Shown: positions 52,140 to 64,000, numbered from the stretch's first letter. The stretch: 64,000 nucleotides of DNA from Denticeps clupeoides (GCF_900700375.1 NC_041717.1:22284332-22348331); one strand, 5' to 3'. Numbers and translations: made by a program. The notes: generated by a model from the sequence alone, not told the origin.

Positions 52140-53095
52140 GAAAAGACCTTCTGAATCCACTGAAGGAGCTGTTTGGTGCTATCAGGGTCTCCTGCATGAG
52201 GTGGGAGATGTTGTCCTGTCACTGACCACCTCCACTGGGTCCAGAAGACTTCCTAGAACAGAGCTGGCCCTCCGGATCAGCCTGTTCAGTCTCTTCCTGT
52301 CCCCAGCAGAGAGGCTACCTCCCCAGCAGACCACACCATAAAAGATGGCTGAGGCCACCACAGAGTCATAAAAGGTCTTCAACAGTGGACCCTTCACCCC
52401 AAAAGACCTGAGCCTCCACAGCAGGTAGAGGGCATCAGAGTTGTGAGTCCAGTCCAGTTTATTGTTCAGATGAACACCAAGGTGCCTGTAGTTCTCCACA
52501 GCCTCAATGTCCAGACCCTGGATGTTCAGTGGTTGCAGTGGAGGATGTTTGTGTCTACCACCAGCTCCTTGGTCTTTCCAGTGTTGAAAGGTAGCTCTGC
52601 TGGCACCAGTCCACAAAGTTCCTGGTCAGTTCTCTGTGCTCCTTGTCGTCCCCATTTGTGATGAGGCCGACTATTGCTGAGTCTTCAGAGAACTTCTGCA
52701 GGAAGCAGTTGGTGGAGTTGAAGGTGAAGTCTGCAGTGTAGTTGGTGAAGAGGAACCACACATCCCTGTGGTTGGTTGGTGAGGTAGTCCAGGATCCATG
52801 TTGTGAGGTGATGATTCACTCGCTCAGGATTGTGGGTAGGATGGTGTTGAAGGCTCTTGAGAAATCAAAGAACAAGATTTTCACAGAGGGAACGATGTAG
52901 GAGGTGAATGATGGAAACGTCCACTCCAGTGCCAGGCTGGAAGGCAAACTGAAGTGGGTCCAGTGATGAGCTCACCAGGGGCCGAAGCTGATCCAGGACC
53001 AGCCGGATTATTAAAGTCTGCAGCTGTTCAGTGTAGGGACTCATCCTGGTGCTTTTAACGAACGTTCTGTAGGTAAATGTTGCATTATACACTGT
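52140..53095 (-). mobile_element. LINE remnant (L2/CR1-like reverse transcriptase)
   Basis: On the minus strand, pieces of a reverse transcriptase appear in the right order: LDPLQFAFQPGTGVDVSIIH, LFTNYTADFTFNST.C.LQKFSEDSAIVGLI, HLGVHLNNKLDWTHNSDALY, LRRASSVLGS-type and KTFYDSVVASAIFYGVVCWG. Frameshifts and internal deletions separate them; the central F-x-D-D catalytic block is largely lost. It is non-functional. Confidence 0.85.
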
Positions 53096-53099
53096 AATA

Positions 53100-54340
53100 T
53101 GCGCAGCCTATCATGATATGTGTTATTATTGCGTGTGTATAATAATCTTTCTCAAAATAGGATCATTTTAATCTGCTGGTACAATACTGCAACATAGGAT
53201 CTGGCAACGCTGATGCTCTGAGAGAGTGACAGACATTGGACGTGTCCATTTTCAGTCAAGCACATACGCTTATGTTTATGCTGGACAAACAAATCCAGTA
53301 TTGAATTCAGTATAGTTTTAATGGTTAGAAGTGATAATGTTTGACGTTATAGGAGTTGGACTGGTAGTATACCTCTACCAAACCCCGAGTCTTCTTCTGT
53401 CATCGGGCTCTTACAAGTCCACAAGTTAACGTCTTCTCGAGTAGACAGATTTTGTACATTCATACGTCTGTTGTGTCCACGTGCACGTCGTGTCTTTTCT
53501 CTTTTTCTCGCAGGCTCCAGGTTTTTCTGGTGATGGTTATCAAGTTTTTCTGACATTTTATGTCCATCTTGTCCTGGCGTCCATTGTAATGGACATGAAG
53601 AAATAATATTAAGAAACATGAGTTCAAAAAATGTCATTTACTTTTTATGTTGGAGAGGAGTCAGTTTATTATTCAGATGTTATATCTTAATATGTGTACA
53701 ATATTTTTACAATATTTATATTATGGTTTTCTAACATTTATTATACTCTATTTAATTAATAAAAAAATATTAAAATGTAAAAAAAATTTATTCTATTCAG
53801 TTGCATTTATGGAGTCACCACACAAAACAGCTTCCTCCGGGACAAATAAAAATCTGATTCACGGCGGGATGAATGGTCTACATCCATCTCTGGTGATAAA
53901 AATTTGAAAAGATCTGGAAGCCAGGGGACTTGGGCTGGCCGTGCGATGGTGTTTGGTTTGTTGTGACATGGCGGAAACGGAACGGAGGTGGGAGGAAGAC
54001 GAGGAGCGGGGTCTACTGTGGAGGAGAACAAGACTGGCTTGAGAATGGTCAATCGGAACCGGTCGGAATCAGAAGGGCTTGGTCAGTCGTACTCTGAGCC
54101 GGAAGAGTCGTCAGGGGTACGGCGGTGGTTCGGTTTCATCACGGTCAACTGGGAACAGACGAGGACAATCCACATGACGATCGGCGTGAGAAGAAGACAA
54201 TCAGAACTAGGAACGCAGCGTCTAAGATGGTCACAGCCTCTTCAAACCTGACGCCGACCGGATTCCGAGCCGGATAACAGAGGTCGTTTAAAACAGGATC
54301 TGGTGCTAAGCAAGTTTCAGGTCGATTGTTCTCCAACAAC
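53100..54340. other. Intergenic stretch without recognised gene
   Basis: Between the LINE remnant and the TRIM gene. A minus-strand open frame at 53347-53637 encodes a lysine/arginine-rich 96-residue peptide I do not recognise. The region 53640-53800 is very AT-rich. Confidence 0.45.
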
Positions 54341-54344
54341 AACA

Positions 54345-54350
54345 TTTATT
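54345..54350 (-). terminator. TRIM gene polyadenylation signal
   Basis: AATAAA on the minus strand about 180 nt beyond the TRIM stop codon. Confidence 0.65.
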
Positions 54351-54527
54351 TCTTATATCGCCCAAAATCCACATACAGTACGTCTGTATCTGAAACGTAG
54401 AAGAAACTGTGGATGTTGGTGCCATTTCAAAAATGAATAACACTCATCAGAGAACTAAGCGACATGTCACACATTGTGTGTGTGGTTTATAATCTACACT
54501 ATTTACTCTATTCTGATTCCATGTTTA

Positions 54528-57500
54528 TCACCGAAGCTTCAGCGATGATTTGATATAAAGCCTGAACCCAGGATGGAGGGGCTGGGTGAAGGTGGTCTGG
54601 ACTCTGTGCAGGAGGGTCATTGTGTCAGAGACGCTGTAGAAGGACAGAGTTCCTGCACTGTGGTCCACATACACTCCTATTCTGGAGGAGATGGAGTCTG
54701 GAGGGAGTTTGGTCACATTGTTATTGTGGAGGAACGAGGGGCTGGATGTAGAGCAGACCAAACTCCAGGACTGATCATTAGATCCAAACCAACACGCTTT
54801 ACTCCCCACTTTCCTGCTGATGGTTCTATATGAGACTGAAATAGAAACCCAGTCACCAGTCCACTCCACCTCCCAGTAGCAGCGTCCAGACACACCTTCT
54901 CTACACAGAACCTGACACACATCAAATCTCTCTGGATGATCAGGATATGGCTGTTCCTGTGGTCTCCACGTCACTCTTCTGTCCTCCTCAGACAGATGGA
55001 GGTTTTTATTTACTGTGTTTGGATCCAGGGTGAACTGACAGGAATCTGATGGAGGTAAAAACAGGACAGATGTTCCACTGAATAGAACTTTTTATTAAAA
55101 TCAGTAAAATAAGATTTACAGATTTGTTTTTAAAAAGCTCTACAGTGATTGGATGAAGCTGTACTTTTACGATTTATGTCTCATATTGTGAATGAACTCA
55201 CGTCGTAAAAACTCCTCTCTGGTTCTAGGTTCTGTGTACAGACCAGGCAGGACTCCGGTCACTATGGAGACAGAGAGGAAGTTGAAGTTGAGCTTTATTG
55301 TCATTTCTGTATATACATGTTAGACGGTACGTAGTGAAACGAAATAGCGTTCCTCCGGAACCTGCTGCTTAGACAACGTTACGTACTGACATAAAGTGCA
55401 CGTGTGTGACACAGACAACCAGGGGACACAAAAAAAACATGTATGAGACAGACAGCGCTAAACAGGTAAAATGAAGAATTAATGTGCAAAATAAAATACT
55501 GTGCAAAATGGAGCGGTGCATTAAAAGGTGATATTACAGATAATATTACAAAATAACAGGGGGAGTGTGTGTGTGTGTGTGTGTGTGGATGAGTGTGTCG
55601 GTCCAGAGTGGAAAGTCCATGAGTGTTCAGGTGTCTGATGGCCTGTGGAATGAAGCTGTTGCGTAGTCTGACAGTGAGGGTCCGGGTGGTTCGGTGTAGA
55701 GTCCTTCACAATGCTGGTGGTTTCCTGATGCAGCGTGTGGTAAATATCTGCTATGGAGGGAAGAGAGACTTTGATGATCTTCTCAGCTGTCCTCACTCTC
55801 CGCTTCAAACTTCTTTGAAGTTGAGCTGGAGTTGAGATTTCAGGAGAGGTTCCTCGTCTAGATGAACACCGAGGAACTTTGTGTTCCTGACGATCTCCAC
55901 ACAAGATCCGTCGACGTTCAGTGGAGAGTTGTCTCTCTACGTTTTGTCCAAAATTGATTGTTGACCTTGCACCAGTCCATCAGTTGTTGCACCTCCTCTC
56001 TTGCTGATAATGATCACATGACTACATTCTACCAGCAGTAGAAACATCATCACTAACTACTGATAAGAGGTCTAGCTACCAGCCAGGTAGACTGTGGTCA
56101 TGTTCAGGTTCACGTCGCTACGCAGCTCCTCACTAATCATCACTATGTGTGTCGTGTTGATGGACTTTACAATCATCTTCAGTCCAGCAGGTCAACACAG
56201 AAAACCCAGATCACTTCTCACAACTGATGGTTCATCTTTTGGTCTTCAGTATGAAGCCTGTTACCAGTAGGGCTTTCTGCTTCATAGCAGCATGGATTTA
56301 TCTCGTACAGGATCTGGATTCTACTTCCATTACTTTTTTGGGGAGCCTACTTCCGAGTATAAAAGTTTACTCTTGTGGTCTGTGGGCTCTTCTCTTCTTC
56401 TCTCCCAGCTTCTGGGGCTTTCTCTCTACCCCCGTTTCTCCTGGGCCAAGCGGCTTCTGCCTCTGAAGCCTGGTTCCTGGCCTTTTCTCTCTTCCTCTAT
56501 CCCTTTTTTATTCTCTTTTTTCTTTAACACTGGTACCATTTTTACCTACAATCTTTACATGTAACTGCGACAATAAACTACCGGTGCTAATCAACTTGAG
56601 ACTCGTCATTCTTTTCATTTCTGTTGTTTCTGATATGCGACCAATATGTTCCGAGACCAGCTCATCCTACAGGAGACATGAAATAAAGATAATAAAGCAG
56701 CGCTGACTTACTGGTTGGTGGATCATCTTTACTGCGTTTTCTCTTGACTTCGATGTACAAAGGATCCGCAGCTAAGAACGAAGAGAAAAGTAGAATTTCA
56801 TTCATGACATCATGGGGCCGGCTCTCTGCTGGGGCAAGACGGAGCAGCGCCCCCTTAAACAAACCTCCTGTCCCCTTAAATCAAAGTTGATAAAGAAAAT
56901 AAAACATTACCCACAAACTGAATATGGACAAGATTTACTAAAGTAGATAAATAATCGACTGGAAAAGGCACGTATTAGATGATGGGATTCGCCTCTTGTT
57001 GGCTCCTCCCCTCCCTCCAACTAAACATCCATTCACTGTAAGTGAAGGTGACGTGATTGTCATTGTGAAACACTGCAGCACAGCACACGGTGACACGGTG
57101 AAACGTGTCCTCTGTATTTAACCGTCACCCTTGGTGAGCAGTGGGCACCATGACAGGCGCCCGGGCAGTAGCGTGTGGGGACGGTACCGAGATCAAGGGG
57201 ATTCGAACCGACAACCTTCCGAGGCCGCTTCATTTACCGATGGGCCACCACTGCACCAAATGCAAATGATCTGATTGGGTCGAGCTCGCACAGTAAATGA
57301 TCAGCAAACACGAACTTCTGGTTTGTAGTACGTATCCGTTATGGTTCGCTGCTTGTAAATTTGTCTCGGTGAAATTGGAAAAATTGTAAATGCGAGTTTA
57401 TTTTTTCATGTCAGTCCTTAGTACAGCAAAGAAAGACGTGTTTTAATAAATCGTCGTCAAAATCATAGCGACTCATTAGTACCAACAAGCAAAAAATGAA

Positions 57501-60500
57501 TATCTATGCTTGTTCAGTGGGGCAGAGAGGTGTTTCCTTCTTGATCCAATGAGCACCAGCTGACTGGAGGACCCAGACACAGAGCCCCACCCCCTTTATA
57601 TAAGGTCAGGTTGTGCATATATCCCCTGTTCCCCGAGGGAGAGGAACGAGGTACAACACGAGAAGTATGGCTAGGGATGCTCATTTCGATTCATTTTCCC
57701 AAGCGATAACCGCTGTTCGTTATCCAGTGCTCGGTAGTAGCCAGAACCAGAAGACCCAGGTTCAAACCCCACTTACTACCATCGTGTCCCTGAGCAAGAC
57801 ACTTAACCCTGAGTGTCTCCAGGGGGAGACTGTCCCTGTAACTACTGATTGTACGTCGCTCTGGATAAGGACGTCCGGTAAATGCTGAAAAAGGCAAATG
57901 AATATAAATAAAAAGAATAAAAGAAATGTTTTATTTAAATAACTAATTAAGATGAAAAGAAGAAAACACGCTGAAACCCCTTTGAGGGTTTGAAGGTCAG
58001 ACATGGGCTCAGCTGTGTGTTAGTAAAACAGCTGAATTAACTGGCCATGTACTGGCTAGTTATTGTTATATAGCTTCCGTCCAGCAGCCAGTCGTAAGGC
58101 CCACAAACTTTGTGCAACTGAGTCGTGTTTTAAGCTTCAATTCTACGGGTAATAGCAGGTCTTGCTGGGATATCGTAATTAGGCTCAATATAGCTCAGCA
58201 GCTCTCGAAAACCTTCACCACGGACGAGGCTGATGGCCATAATGTCCTGAACCATCATTGTGCAGATTCTCCTCAGTTTTCTCTTTGGATCGGCGTGCAT
58301 CACATCTTCTCCCCGGTGCTTGTCCTCCTTCATTGCACAATGCTTGTGGATGTTTGCTTCGCAAGTGATAGTGCATCGTACTTTTCAAGTGACTTCGTCT
58401 GCCTTTCTGTCCAAATGGTCCCACACAGTACTTCATTTCGCTCGCTTCATCTTGCTTGCCCGCAAAATATGTCTGAAGGCACGTGTGGTTGGACGTGATA
58501 ACGTCCCATGAGTTAACAAATAGCGTATGTGTAGCATATTTATGCCACAAAACTTCTTACTACTACTACTAATAGTGATAGTAGTAGGTGGTAGTACACT
58601 CTCGCCTATGAACCAGAAGACCCAGGTTGTAATCAAATAAATAAATTATATATATGTATATAAAAACATTTTAAACCATTTACATGATAGCAATAATCGG
58701 TTAAAACGGTCAATATTAGCATCCCTAAGCATGGTATAACCATGTCTCTGCATGCCCCGCTGAAGACACCTTTAAACACGCCTACAGGCAGGAGATATGG
58801 CTACTGCCCTAAGATCCATTAACTCAATGGGCTCAAATGGAGCCTCACACAAAGCATCCAGAACCACTGTTAGGTCCCAGGGAGGAACTGACCGCCTTCA
58901 GCCATTGGACACCATTCAGAAACCATATGGCGAAGGGGGTCTGTGAAGATTCTCAGTCATCCGGGTGAAATTGTCTAAAAAGTTGAGTCGTGGCAACTGG
59001 ACTTTCTTTCTTTAAGGTAGATACGTTTCATTCTGCATCCACGGAACTTTGGCAATCTGAGGGAAGTTACCAAGGTGACAGTGCGCCCTGCTTGACCCTC
59101 TCCAGCGTTGGTGAGATCAACATTTGGCCATATTTGAGCTAGAGCATTCACGCTGTGTTCAGATGATGTGGAATGTGATGGTCACTCCAGAACTGGAGAA
59201 CATGCACCAGCATCGCCCCCCATGTCGAGCTGTCGGTCTGAAGTAATATGTGACAGACCCACTGATGAGGAATAATTTATTTGATTTTTTGCTGTTTTAT
59301 TCTTCCCTTTTCCCAGTGAGGAGTTGCCACCTCATCGTGGTTGTGTGCCACAATGACCCTAAGAGCAAAACCAGAAGCTTAGCCTTCATAGTGGACGCCC
59401 AAGTTGGACAGGTCTTAGGGTAGAGGCCCGACAAAGTCCAGTAACAAGCCAGTTACATGACAAAAGCAGTTATCCAGAGCACCTCACCCCACCCCGGTCC
59501 CACCTGTCGCCATGATGTGACCCCCTCTTATATTGCCTGTCTAGAACCGCCCCTGACCTGTGACCCTGAGCTCTAAGAAAGTCTGCATGCTACCTGATCT
59601 GGAGATCTTCTCTACTTGCCACTGGCTGAAATCATCAAGTTTCGCCTTCAGTGCAGAGACAGAGTCCTCTACAGCCTGAAAGGAGAAGCTGCGGTTGACA
59701 GTGATGTTGGGTACGTCTGAAGATCCAGGAGGGACACAGAGGGACGGGAAACTCTACAGAGAGACACAGACAAGAGACAGAAATGGAGAGAGACTTTAAA
59801 CATACTTTACTGTGGAGAAGTGAAAATCAGTTTGTGAGGGACGCCCTGTTCTGTAGATGATCAGAGAGCAGTGATGTTACCTCAAGGAAATGGATGTGAT
59901 CTTCTGTGTGTGAAAGCTGCTCCAGCTCAGCGTCTCTCCTCCTCAGATCAACGATCTCCTGCTCCAGTCGCTCCAGGTGTCCTTCAGCACGACTCAGTTC
60001 AGCCTTCTCCTGATCTCTGATCAGCTCACACACCTCAGAGCATCTCTTCTCAATGGAACAGATCATCTGAGTAAAGATCTTCTCACTGTCCTCCACTGCT
60101 GCCTTTGCAGAGTGCTGTTAGGAGACACAGAGAGAGGACAGGGTCCATTTGAAGCAGCAGACCCTCACTCAGCTACTACTGGGACCCCAGACAGCAGCCT
60201 GGTCCCCAACAGTGTGGTGTATCAGTGGGACTGGAAAGTGTCCCAACACTGGGCTCCTCACTGGCTGACTGGAGGAGAGACCAGACCGAGTCCTGAAATG
60301 TCTCTTCTCCTCCCCTCACTTCTCACCTTGAGAGTCTCCACAGCCTTTCTCAGCTCCTGCAGCTCCTTCTCTCTCTCCTGGAGTCTCCGCTGGGATCTTC
60401 TCTGGGTCTCAACCAACTGCCTCTGCAGTCAAAAATGACGACCCGAAATTTCTATTCAGGGATCTATAAGATGTGTGAGAATCTGAAGGTGATGTTACTT

Positions 60501-61147
60501 TCAGACCTAAACATCTCACACTCACTCGTAATAAGAAGGTGTGGAATGAGCTGATGACTCTTCCACTGGTTTCAAGTTCTTACCTGCTTCTCGGTCCTTT
60601 CTGCTGCAGCTGAGACGGTATTGTGGTTTTTGTGTTTATCCGTCATACACAGATAACAGATGAACGTCTGATCAGTACGACAAAATATCTCAAAGACTTT
60701 GTTGTGCTTAAAGCAGATCTTCTCCTGCAGTGGTCCAGTAGCATCCATCACTGTGTGTTTTCCTCCTGGATTTGCTTCATTATGAACTTTGAAGTGAGTG
60801 TCACAGTAGGAGACCAGACACACCAGACAGGACTTGACAGCTTTGACTTTTCTCCCAGTGCAGACGTCACACTCCACATCTCCAGGTCCAGCGTAACGTC
60901 TCGTCTTCCTCACCTTCTCCACCAGATCAGCAATAACGTTGTTCTTGTGTAGATCAGGTCTTGGTCTGAAGGTACGTCTGCACTGTGGACAGCTGTAGAC
61001 GCCATTCTGATCTTCTTCATCCCAGCAGCCCTTAATGCAGCTCAGACAGTAACTGTGTCCACAGTGAAGAGTCACCGGATCCTTCAGGAGATCCAGACAG
61101 ACTGAACACGTGAACAGATCCTGATCTTCTGAAAATCCTTCAGCCAT
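54528..61147 (-). CDS. Tripartite motif protein with B30.2 domain (complete, 7 exons; fish TRIM16/TRIM25-like)
   Basis: Probably an E3 ubiquitin ligase of the large fish TRIM family. My minus-strand exons are 60584-61147, 60327-60422, 59881-60114, 59594-59753, 56712-56771, 55202-55261 and 54528-55045. Phases close to 563 residues. The RING finger (CSVCLDLLKDPVTLHCGHSY, ending CPQC) covers about residues 14-57. B-box 1 (CDVCTGRKVKAVKSCLVCLV) and B-box 2 (CFKHNKVFEIFC, CYLC) follow to about 180. A coiled coil spans exons 2-4 (LQEREKELQELRKAVETLK, LERLEQEIVDLRRRDAELEQ). The C-terminus is a PRY-SPRY domain (TLDPNTVNKNLHLS, VCQVLCREGVSGRCYWEVEW, SRIGVYVDHSAGTLSFYSVS). Some fish TRIMs of this type respond to virus infection; that role here is only an inference. 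The 2.8-kb intron between 56772 and 59593 holds transposon debris. Confidence 0.93.
55275..56230 (-). mobile_element. LINE remnant in TRIM intron
   Basis: Minus-strand LINE: the end GTTGAGCTTTATTGTCATTT (3' UTR, reversed) at about 55285, a (GT)n tract at 55566-55586, and ORF2 remains reading LTLTVRLRNSFIPQAIRHL-like at about 55600-55680 and a KFLGVHL-like motif near 55865. It is broken. Confidence 0.65.
57037..57253 (-). repeat. SINE-B copy in TRIM intron
   Basis: Minus-strand copy from GTGAAGGTGACGTGATTGTC to the tRNA-like head; the B box is GGTTCGAATCCC in tRNA sense. Confidence 0.87.
57733..57900 (+). repeat. SINE-A copy in TRIM intron
   Basis: Plus-strand copy with the A box deleted, B box GGTTCAAACCCC, body and tail. 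A second head-only fragment lies at about 58576-58632. Confidence 0.85.
58125..58550 (-). mobile_element. hAT transposase fragment (ZBED-like) in TRIM intron
   Basis: Minus-strand frames read KSTMHYHLRSKHPQA (BED zinc finger end), then MMVQDIMAISLVRGEGFREL and LLSYIEPNYDIPARPAITRR. The last two match the start of the catalytic region in hAT/ZBED transposases. One frameshift separates the two parts and the rest of the transposase is absent. Confidence 0.75.
58640..59590. other. TRIM intron, unassigned repeat-like sequence
   Basis: Contains stretches such as CTCACACAAAGCATCCAGAACC that read like old retroelement coding sequence, but no family can be assigned by eye. Confidence 0.3.
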
Positions 61148-61717
61148 CTTCTTGCTTTAAACCCACCGAGCAGAGAGCGATAAGTTCCGTTTCACTTTAG
61201 TTTCTCTAGATCTGTGGTTCTTCCTGCTTCTGAGTGAGCGTAGATGTTCCTACAGCCACAAGGGGGCGTAAACCCTCCCATATTCTGGGTGGATCCACAT
61301 TACATTAAACGTGACTTTCATATTTAATCCACAACACGGTCATGGGTGCTTTAGTCCATCTTATTACACATTATTCTTCAACTGTGATGTTCCATTTATG
61401 ACTTTTTACACAATAAAAAACGGAACTGCTGCAGTTGTTCTTGCAGAATATGAAACGTGGGCTGTCTGGGAGTGACACCAGAAGAACGTGTTTATTAATG
61501 CTTTGCACAACCTTCATCAGCAGATTTCTTGTTCAGCACTTGTTTCCTGGTGAAAGGTTCAACATCTCCAACTTTTCTCCAACTGTTCTTCAAACCATTC
61601 CATGCTGTGTGGCAACCCGGCCACACTCTCCATCTTCTGCTCACTAGTTACAGATGTTTTAGATGTTCAAACTGTATGCACTGCACATGGGATCCACTGG
61701 AGCAGCAGGCAAGGAGA

Positions 61718-61910
61718 TGCAATCGGGAGGTTGCCGGTTCAAATCCCGACCCGCCAAGGTGCCACTGAGGTGCCACTGAGGTCCCCTTGATGAAGGTCTC
61801 GTGCCCACACACTGCTCCCTGGGCGCCTGTCATGACGGTTAAATACAGAGGACACCGTGTGACTGTGTGCTGCGCTGCAGTGTTTCACAATGACAATCAC
61901 GTCACTTGAA
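61718..61910 (+). repeat. SINE-B copy
   Basis: Plus-strand copy with B box GGTTCAAATCCC and a short duplication of GGTGCCACTGA. The copy ends ACAATGACAATCACGTCACT. The A-box region is degraded. Confidence 0.84.
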
Positions 61911-62106
61911 TTTTATTTACTATGTGATACGATCTACACACAACCAATCACACACAGACTATGTAGAGCAAACCAACAGAGTTCATAAATCCAAACTCAC
62001 ACAAACGCACACAGCTAAATACCCTTCTCTCTCCTCCACAACACCACACCATTCCTTCATCCTCCACGATCTTCACTATCTCCTCCCATCCAACCTAAAA
62101 AGGTAA

Positions 62107-62108
62107 AG

Positions 62109-62147
<39 letters not shown>
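62107..62147. repeat. (CA)n(GA)n microsatellite
   Basis: About nine CA units followed by about eleven GA units. Confidence 0.9.
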
Positions 62148-62396
62148 CACCTGCAAGCAACACGTCAATACCGCCCTTAGTGTCCAGGGACGTAACCAGT
62201 GGAAATGAAATGACTATTAAATAATGACGACATGTTGGAAAATGTATATAAGTTATCATGCTATTAACCTTTACTACCTTTTTGACATATATATCCCACA
62301 TGTACTAAACTCTATTAATCCTTTTGACATATATATATATCTCGCATGCATTAAACTATATTAATCTTTTTAATATGCGCACTACATTGAATCATT

Positions 62397-62752
62397 AGTC
62401 TCTTCAGAAACTGGTGGGCTAAAGGCTGTTTGCAGAACAGAATGACCGCGACTTGATAAGAGGAGGCCTGCAGCCGCGGAGAAGCAAGAAAAACAAGAAG
62501 ACCTTGGCGATGGAGCGTCTACCAAAGAGACAAACCTACATGCAAATTATAAGCTTATTTGGTGTGATCCTGTGATGAATGTACCGCCCTATTATTGAAT
62601 AAAAAGAGAGGAAGCGGAAGAGACGGCAGAGCTTTTTGGAGGCTGCTGTATTGGTCGTCTCTGATCGCTCTCCTTGCAAGTAAAAGAGCTCAACTTCTTC
62701 GTGTCATTCTTCTCTGGTTTATAAGTGTTGGAACGGCGTACAACTCTAACAC
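62397..62752 (+). mobile_element. Solo LTR fossil (related to 38655-38942)
   Basis: Shares with the LTR at 38655 the words GAATGTACC.CCC, TATTGAATAAAA, CTCCTTGCAAGTAAAA, CTTCGTGTC.TTCTTCTC and a final GTGTTGGAACG...AACTCTAACA. No internal element lies on either side, so it looks like a solo LTR. The two copies are clearly diverged. Confidence 0.55.
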
Positions 62753-63060
62753 GACAATATAGTCGTACTAAGTGTTTTTTTTAACTATTCAAAAATACGA
62801 ATTCAGATATAATCCTGATTTCTTTTGTTTTAGGAATATGGGGTTTTTATGGTAGAGATTAAAAGCATTTCCTCATTTAAAAAAAACAAAACAAAAAAAA
62901 ACATTTTCCTAATAGCATATTTACACATTTATCTCCAAAAAGAACTGAATCTATTTCTTGAAATGAGAGACACATCCAGCTTCTGAAAACGAGCTTGTTA
63001 AACATTTACTTAAGGAACTTCCTTATTGGCACTGTCCGTTTGACAGGACAGACGCCTCAA
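62753..63060. other. AT-rich interval, no feature seen
   Basis: Sequence with poly-A-like runs (AAAAAACAAAACAAAAAA) upstream of the sialyltransferase. No gene is visible. Confidence 0.4.
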
Positions 63061-63082
63061 GTTCTCCAGCGGTTCTCCAGCG

Positions 63083-63533
63083 ATGCTTCCATTCGTAAAG
63101 TTGTTCATCTGCGCCCTCTTCATATCTGTCACGGTGACCATTGTTTTCTACAGAGCTCACATCACTGCAAGGATCTACGTTGCTATGTCACAAAGTGGAC
63201 TCTACAGACACTCTACAGACCAGCCGGTGGCCTGTCCTCCCAGGACCGGGAACGTCTCAGGGGACGTCAGAGGGAAGCCGTCCGGCTACTTTGGCGTGAG
63301 ACGGATGGTGGAAGGTCGCAGTGAGAATCGGACTCGGAAGGAGATCATGTGTGCGCTGAAGAAGCAGGTCCCTCTCAGCGTCATGAAGCTGGGAGATGGG
63401 CCGTTTTCAGGGGACGAGTGGGAGAGGAGCTTTCCTTCAAAAAGCCTGGAAGAAACCCTGGGTCCTCTGAGGAGCTGCGCTGTGGTCACGTCTGCAGGAG
63501 CTTTACTCAACTCGGGACTGGGACCGGAGATTG
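63083..63533 (+). CDS. Beta-galactoside alpha-2,6-sialyltransferase, first coding exon (partial)
   Basis: Golgi enzymes of this family add sialic acid in alpha-2,6 linkage to galactose on glycans. The exon encodes 150 residues and ends at donor ATTG|GTAAGC in phase 1. It starts MLPFVKLFICALFISVTVTI, a short cytoplasmic tail plus signal-anchor. A variable stem follows (N-glycosylation sites NVS and NRT). It then reaches the beginning of the large sialyl motif, SCAVVTSAGALLNSGLGPEI, after EIMCALKKQVPLSVMKLGDG. The LRSCAVV.SAGA.LNS.LG..I wording is nearer to ST6GAL2 than to ST6GAL1, but the stem is much shorter than in human ST6GAL2. The conserved splice within ..EI|D matches the family. Later exons lie outside the window. 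Confidence 0.85.
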
Positions 63534-64000
63534 GTAAGCACCATGGTGCAGGTTCCAAAATACAGAATATTCAAATCTGTTACGAAGGAGGTGAACAGGC
63601 ATGAAACTGTTAATTATGACTGTAATTTAGGAGTATTTATGAATTGGTAAAGTTTAACCCCTTTCAACCTGTGTGAATGTGTGTTTGAAGCACCCAGTTT
63701 TTCTGTCGGCCAGGTCCACCAGGTCCACGGTGGTTCCAGCTTGTTTACCCGGTGAACAGATCACTTTGATATTAACATGATCGTTAGAGCCATTCAAAAT
63801 AAATCCTTTTTTTTTACCTTTCTTACATACGTGTTGCATGAACACTTGCGCTTGGCCTTGCCTGCCATGCAGGGAGCACAGGAGCGGCAACCAGTCAATG
63901 TTTTTCACCAGGCGATTAACCTGTGTTCAACCAGTGCCGGGTTTATCAGGCCTGCCATTGGTCCGTGGTCAGTTTGGCTGCGTACAACGTCACCCCATTC
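63534..64000. other. Sialyltransferase intron start; unassigned minus-strand frame
   Basis: A minus-strand frame at 63654-63908 reads NIDWLPLLCSLHGRQGQAQV and onward to a lysine-rich stretch. I cannot assign it. It lies in the intron following the first coding exon and may be transposon-derived. Confidence 0.3.

Noticed and set aside
53347-53637. A basic 96-residue minus-strand frame as a gene
   Set aside because: No domain, no promoter and no recognisable splice structure. I left it as an unassigned intergenic frame.

Overview
This window looks like nuclear DNA from a teleost fish. It carries intron-containing vertebrate genes with GC-rich coding exons, fish-type TRIM and C-type lectin genes, and many tRNA-derived SINEs, LINE tails, Tc1 and hAT remnants and tandem arrays. 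Two SINE families occur dozens of times. An otocephalan (herring-like) fish is my guess, but that is a weak inference. There is nothing prokaryotic and no CRISPR.

Layout. 1-2.1 kb: the first coding exon of FRMD3 (-), with a CpG-dense 36-bp minisatellite in the start of its intron. 2.4-3.5 kb: a non-autonomous DNA transposon. 4.1-7.4 kb: complete GKAP1 (-, 11 coding exons). 8-9.9 kb: SINE/LINE debris. 10.0-10.8 kb: an intronless two-domain C-type lectin-like gene (+). 11.2-16.4 kb: complete PSMD9 (-, 6 exons) with a 2.1-kb minisatellite in intron 3. 17.8-21.6 kb: a RABGEF1/Rabex-5-type gene (-, 8 exons). 22.9-24.2 kb: a hAT-like element carrying a nested Tc1 derivative. 24.5-27.1 kb: complete MOB1 (+, 6 exons). 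27.8-33.0 kb: complete DGUOK-type kinase (+, 7 exons) with a 3.1-kb GT-rich array in one intron. 35.0-35.8 kb: a second lectin-like gene (+), whose second domain is almost identical to that of the first. 36-41.5 kb: LINE fragments, a protein-kinase pseudogene and LTR-retroelement fossils. 41.7-51.1 kb: ASPHD2 (+), with a 5.9-kb pentanucleotide macrosatellite in its 5' UTR intron. 52-53 kb: a LINE remnant. 54.5-61.1 kb: complete TRIM gene (-, RING, B-boxes, coiled coil, B30.2). 62.4-62.8 kb: a solo LTR fossil. 63.1-63.5 kb: first coding exon of an ST6GAL-type sialyltransferase (+), which runs off the window.

The genes do not form one pathway. FRMD3-GKAP1 and MOB1-DGUOK reproduce known vertebrate neighbour pairs; the lectin and TRIM genes look like lineage-specific immune-type families inserted among housekeeping genes. 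Exon structures were built by hand from splice-site phase and remembered family sequences, so ends are good to a few bases where phase closes exactly and less certain at untranslated ends.

The points most worth a second look are: the recent sequence homogenisation restricted to the second lectin domain of two genes 25 kb apart; a Rabex-5-type gene that lacks the MIU ubiquitin-binding helix; very large arrays inside introns, one packed with splice-donor-like GTGAGT words; and a SINE family sharing its 3' tail with LINE fragments in the same window.
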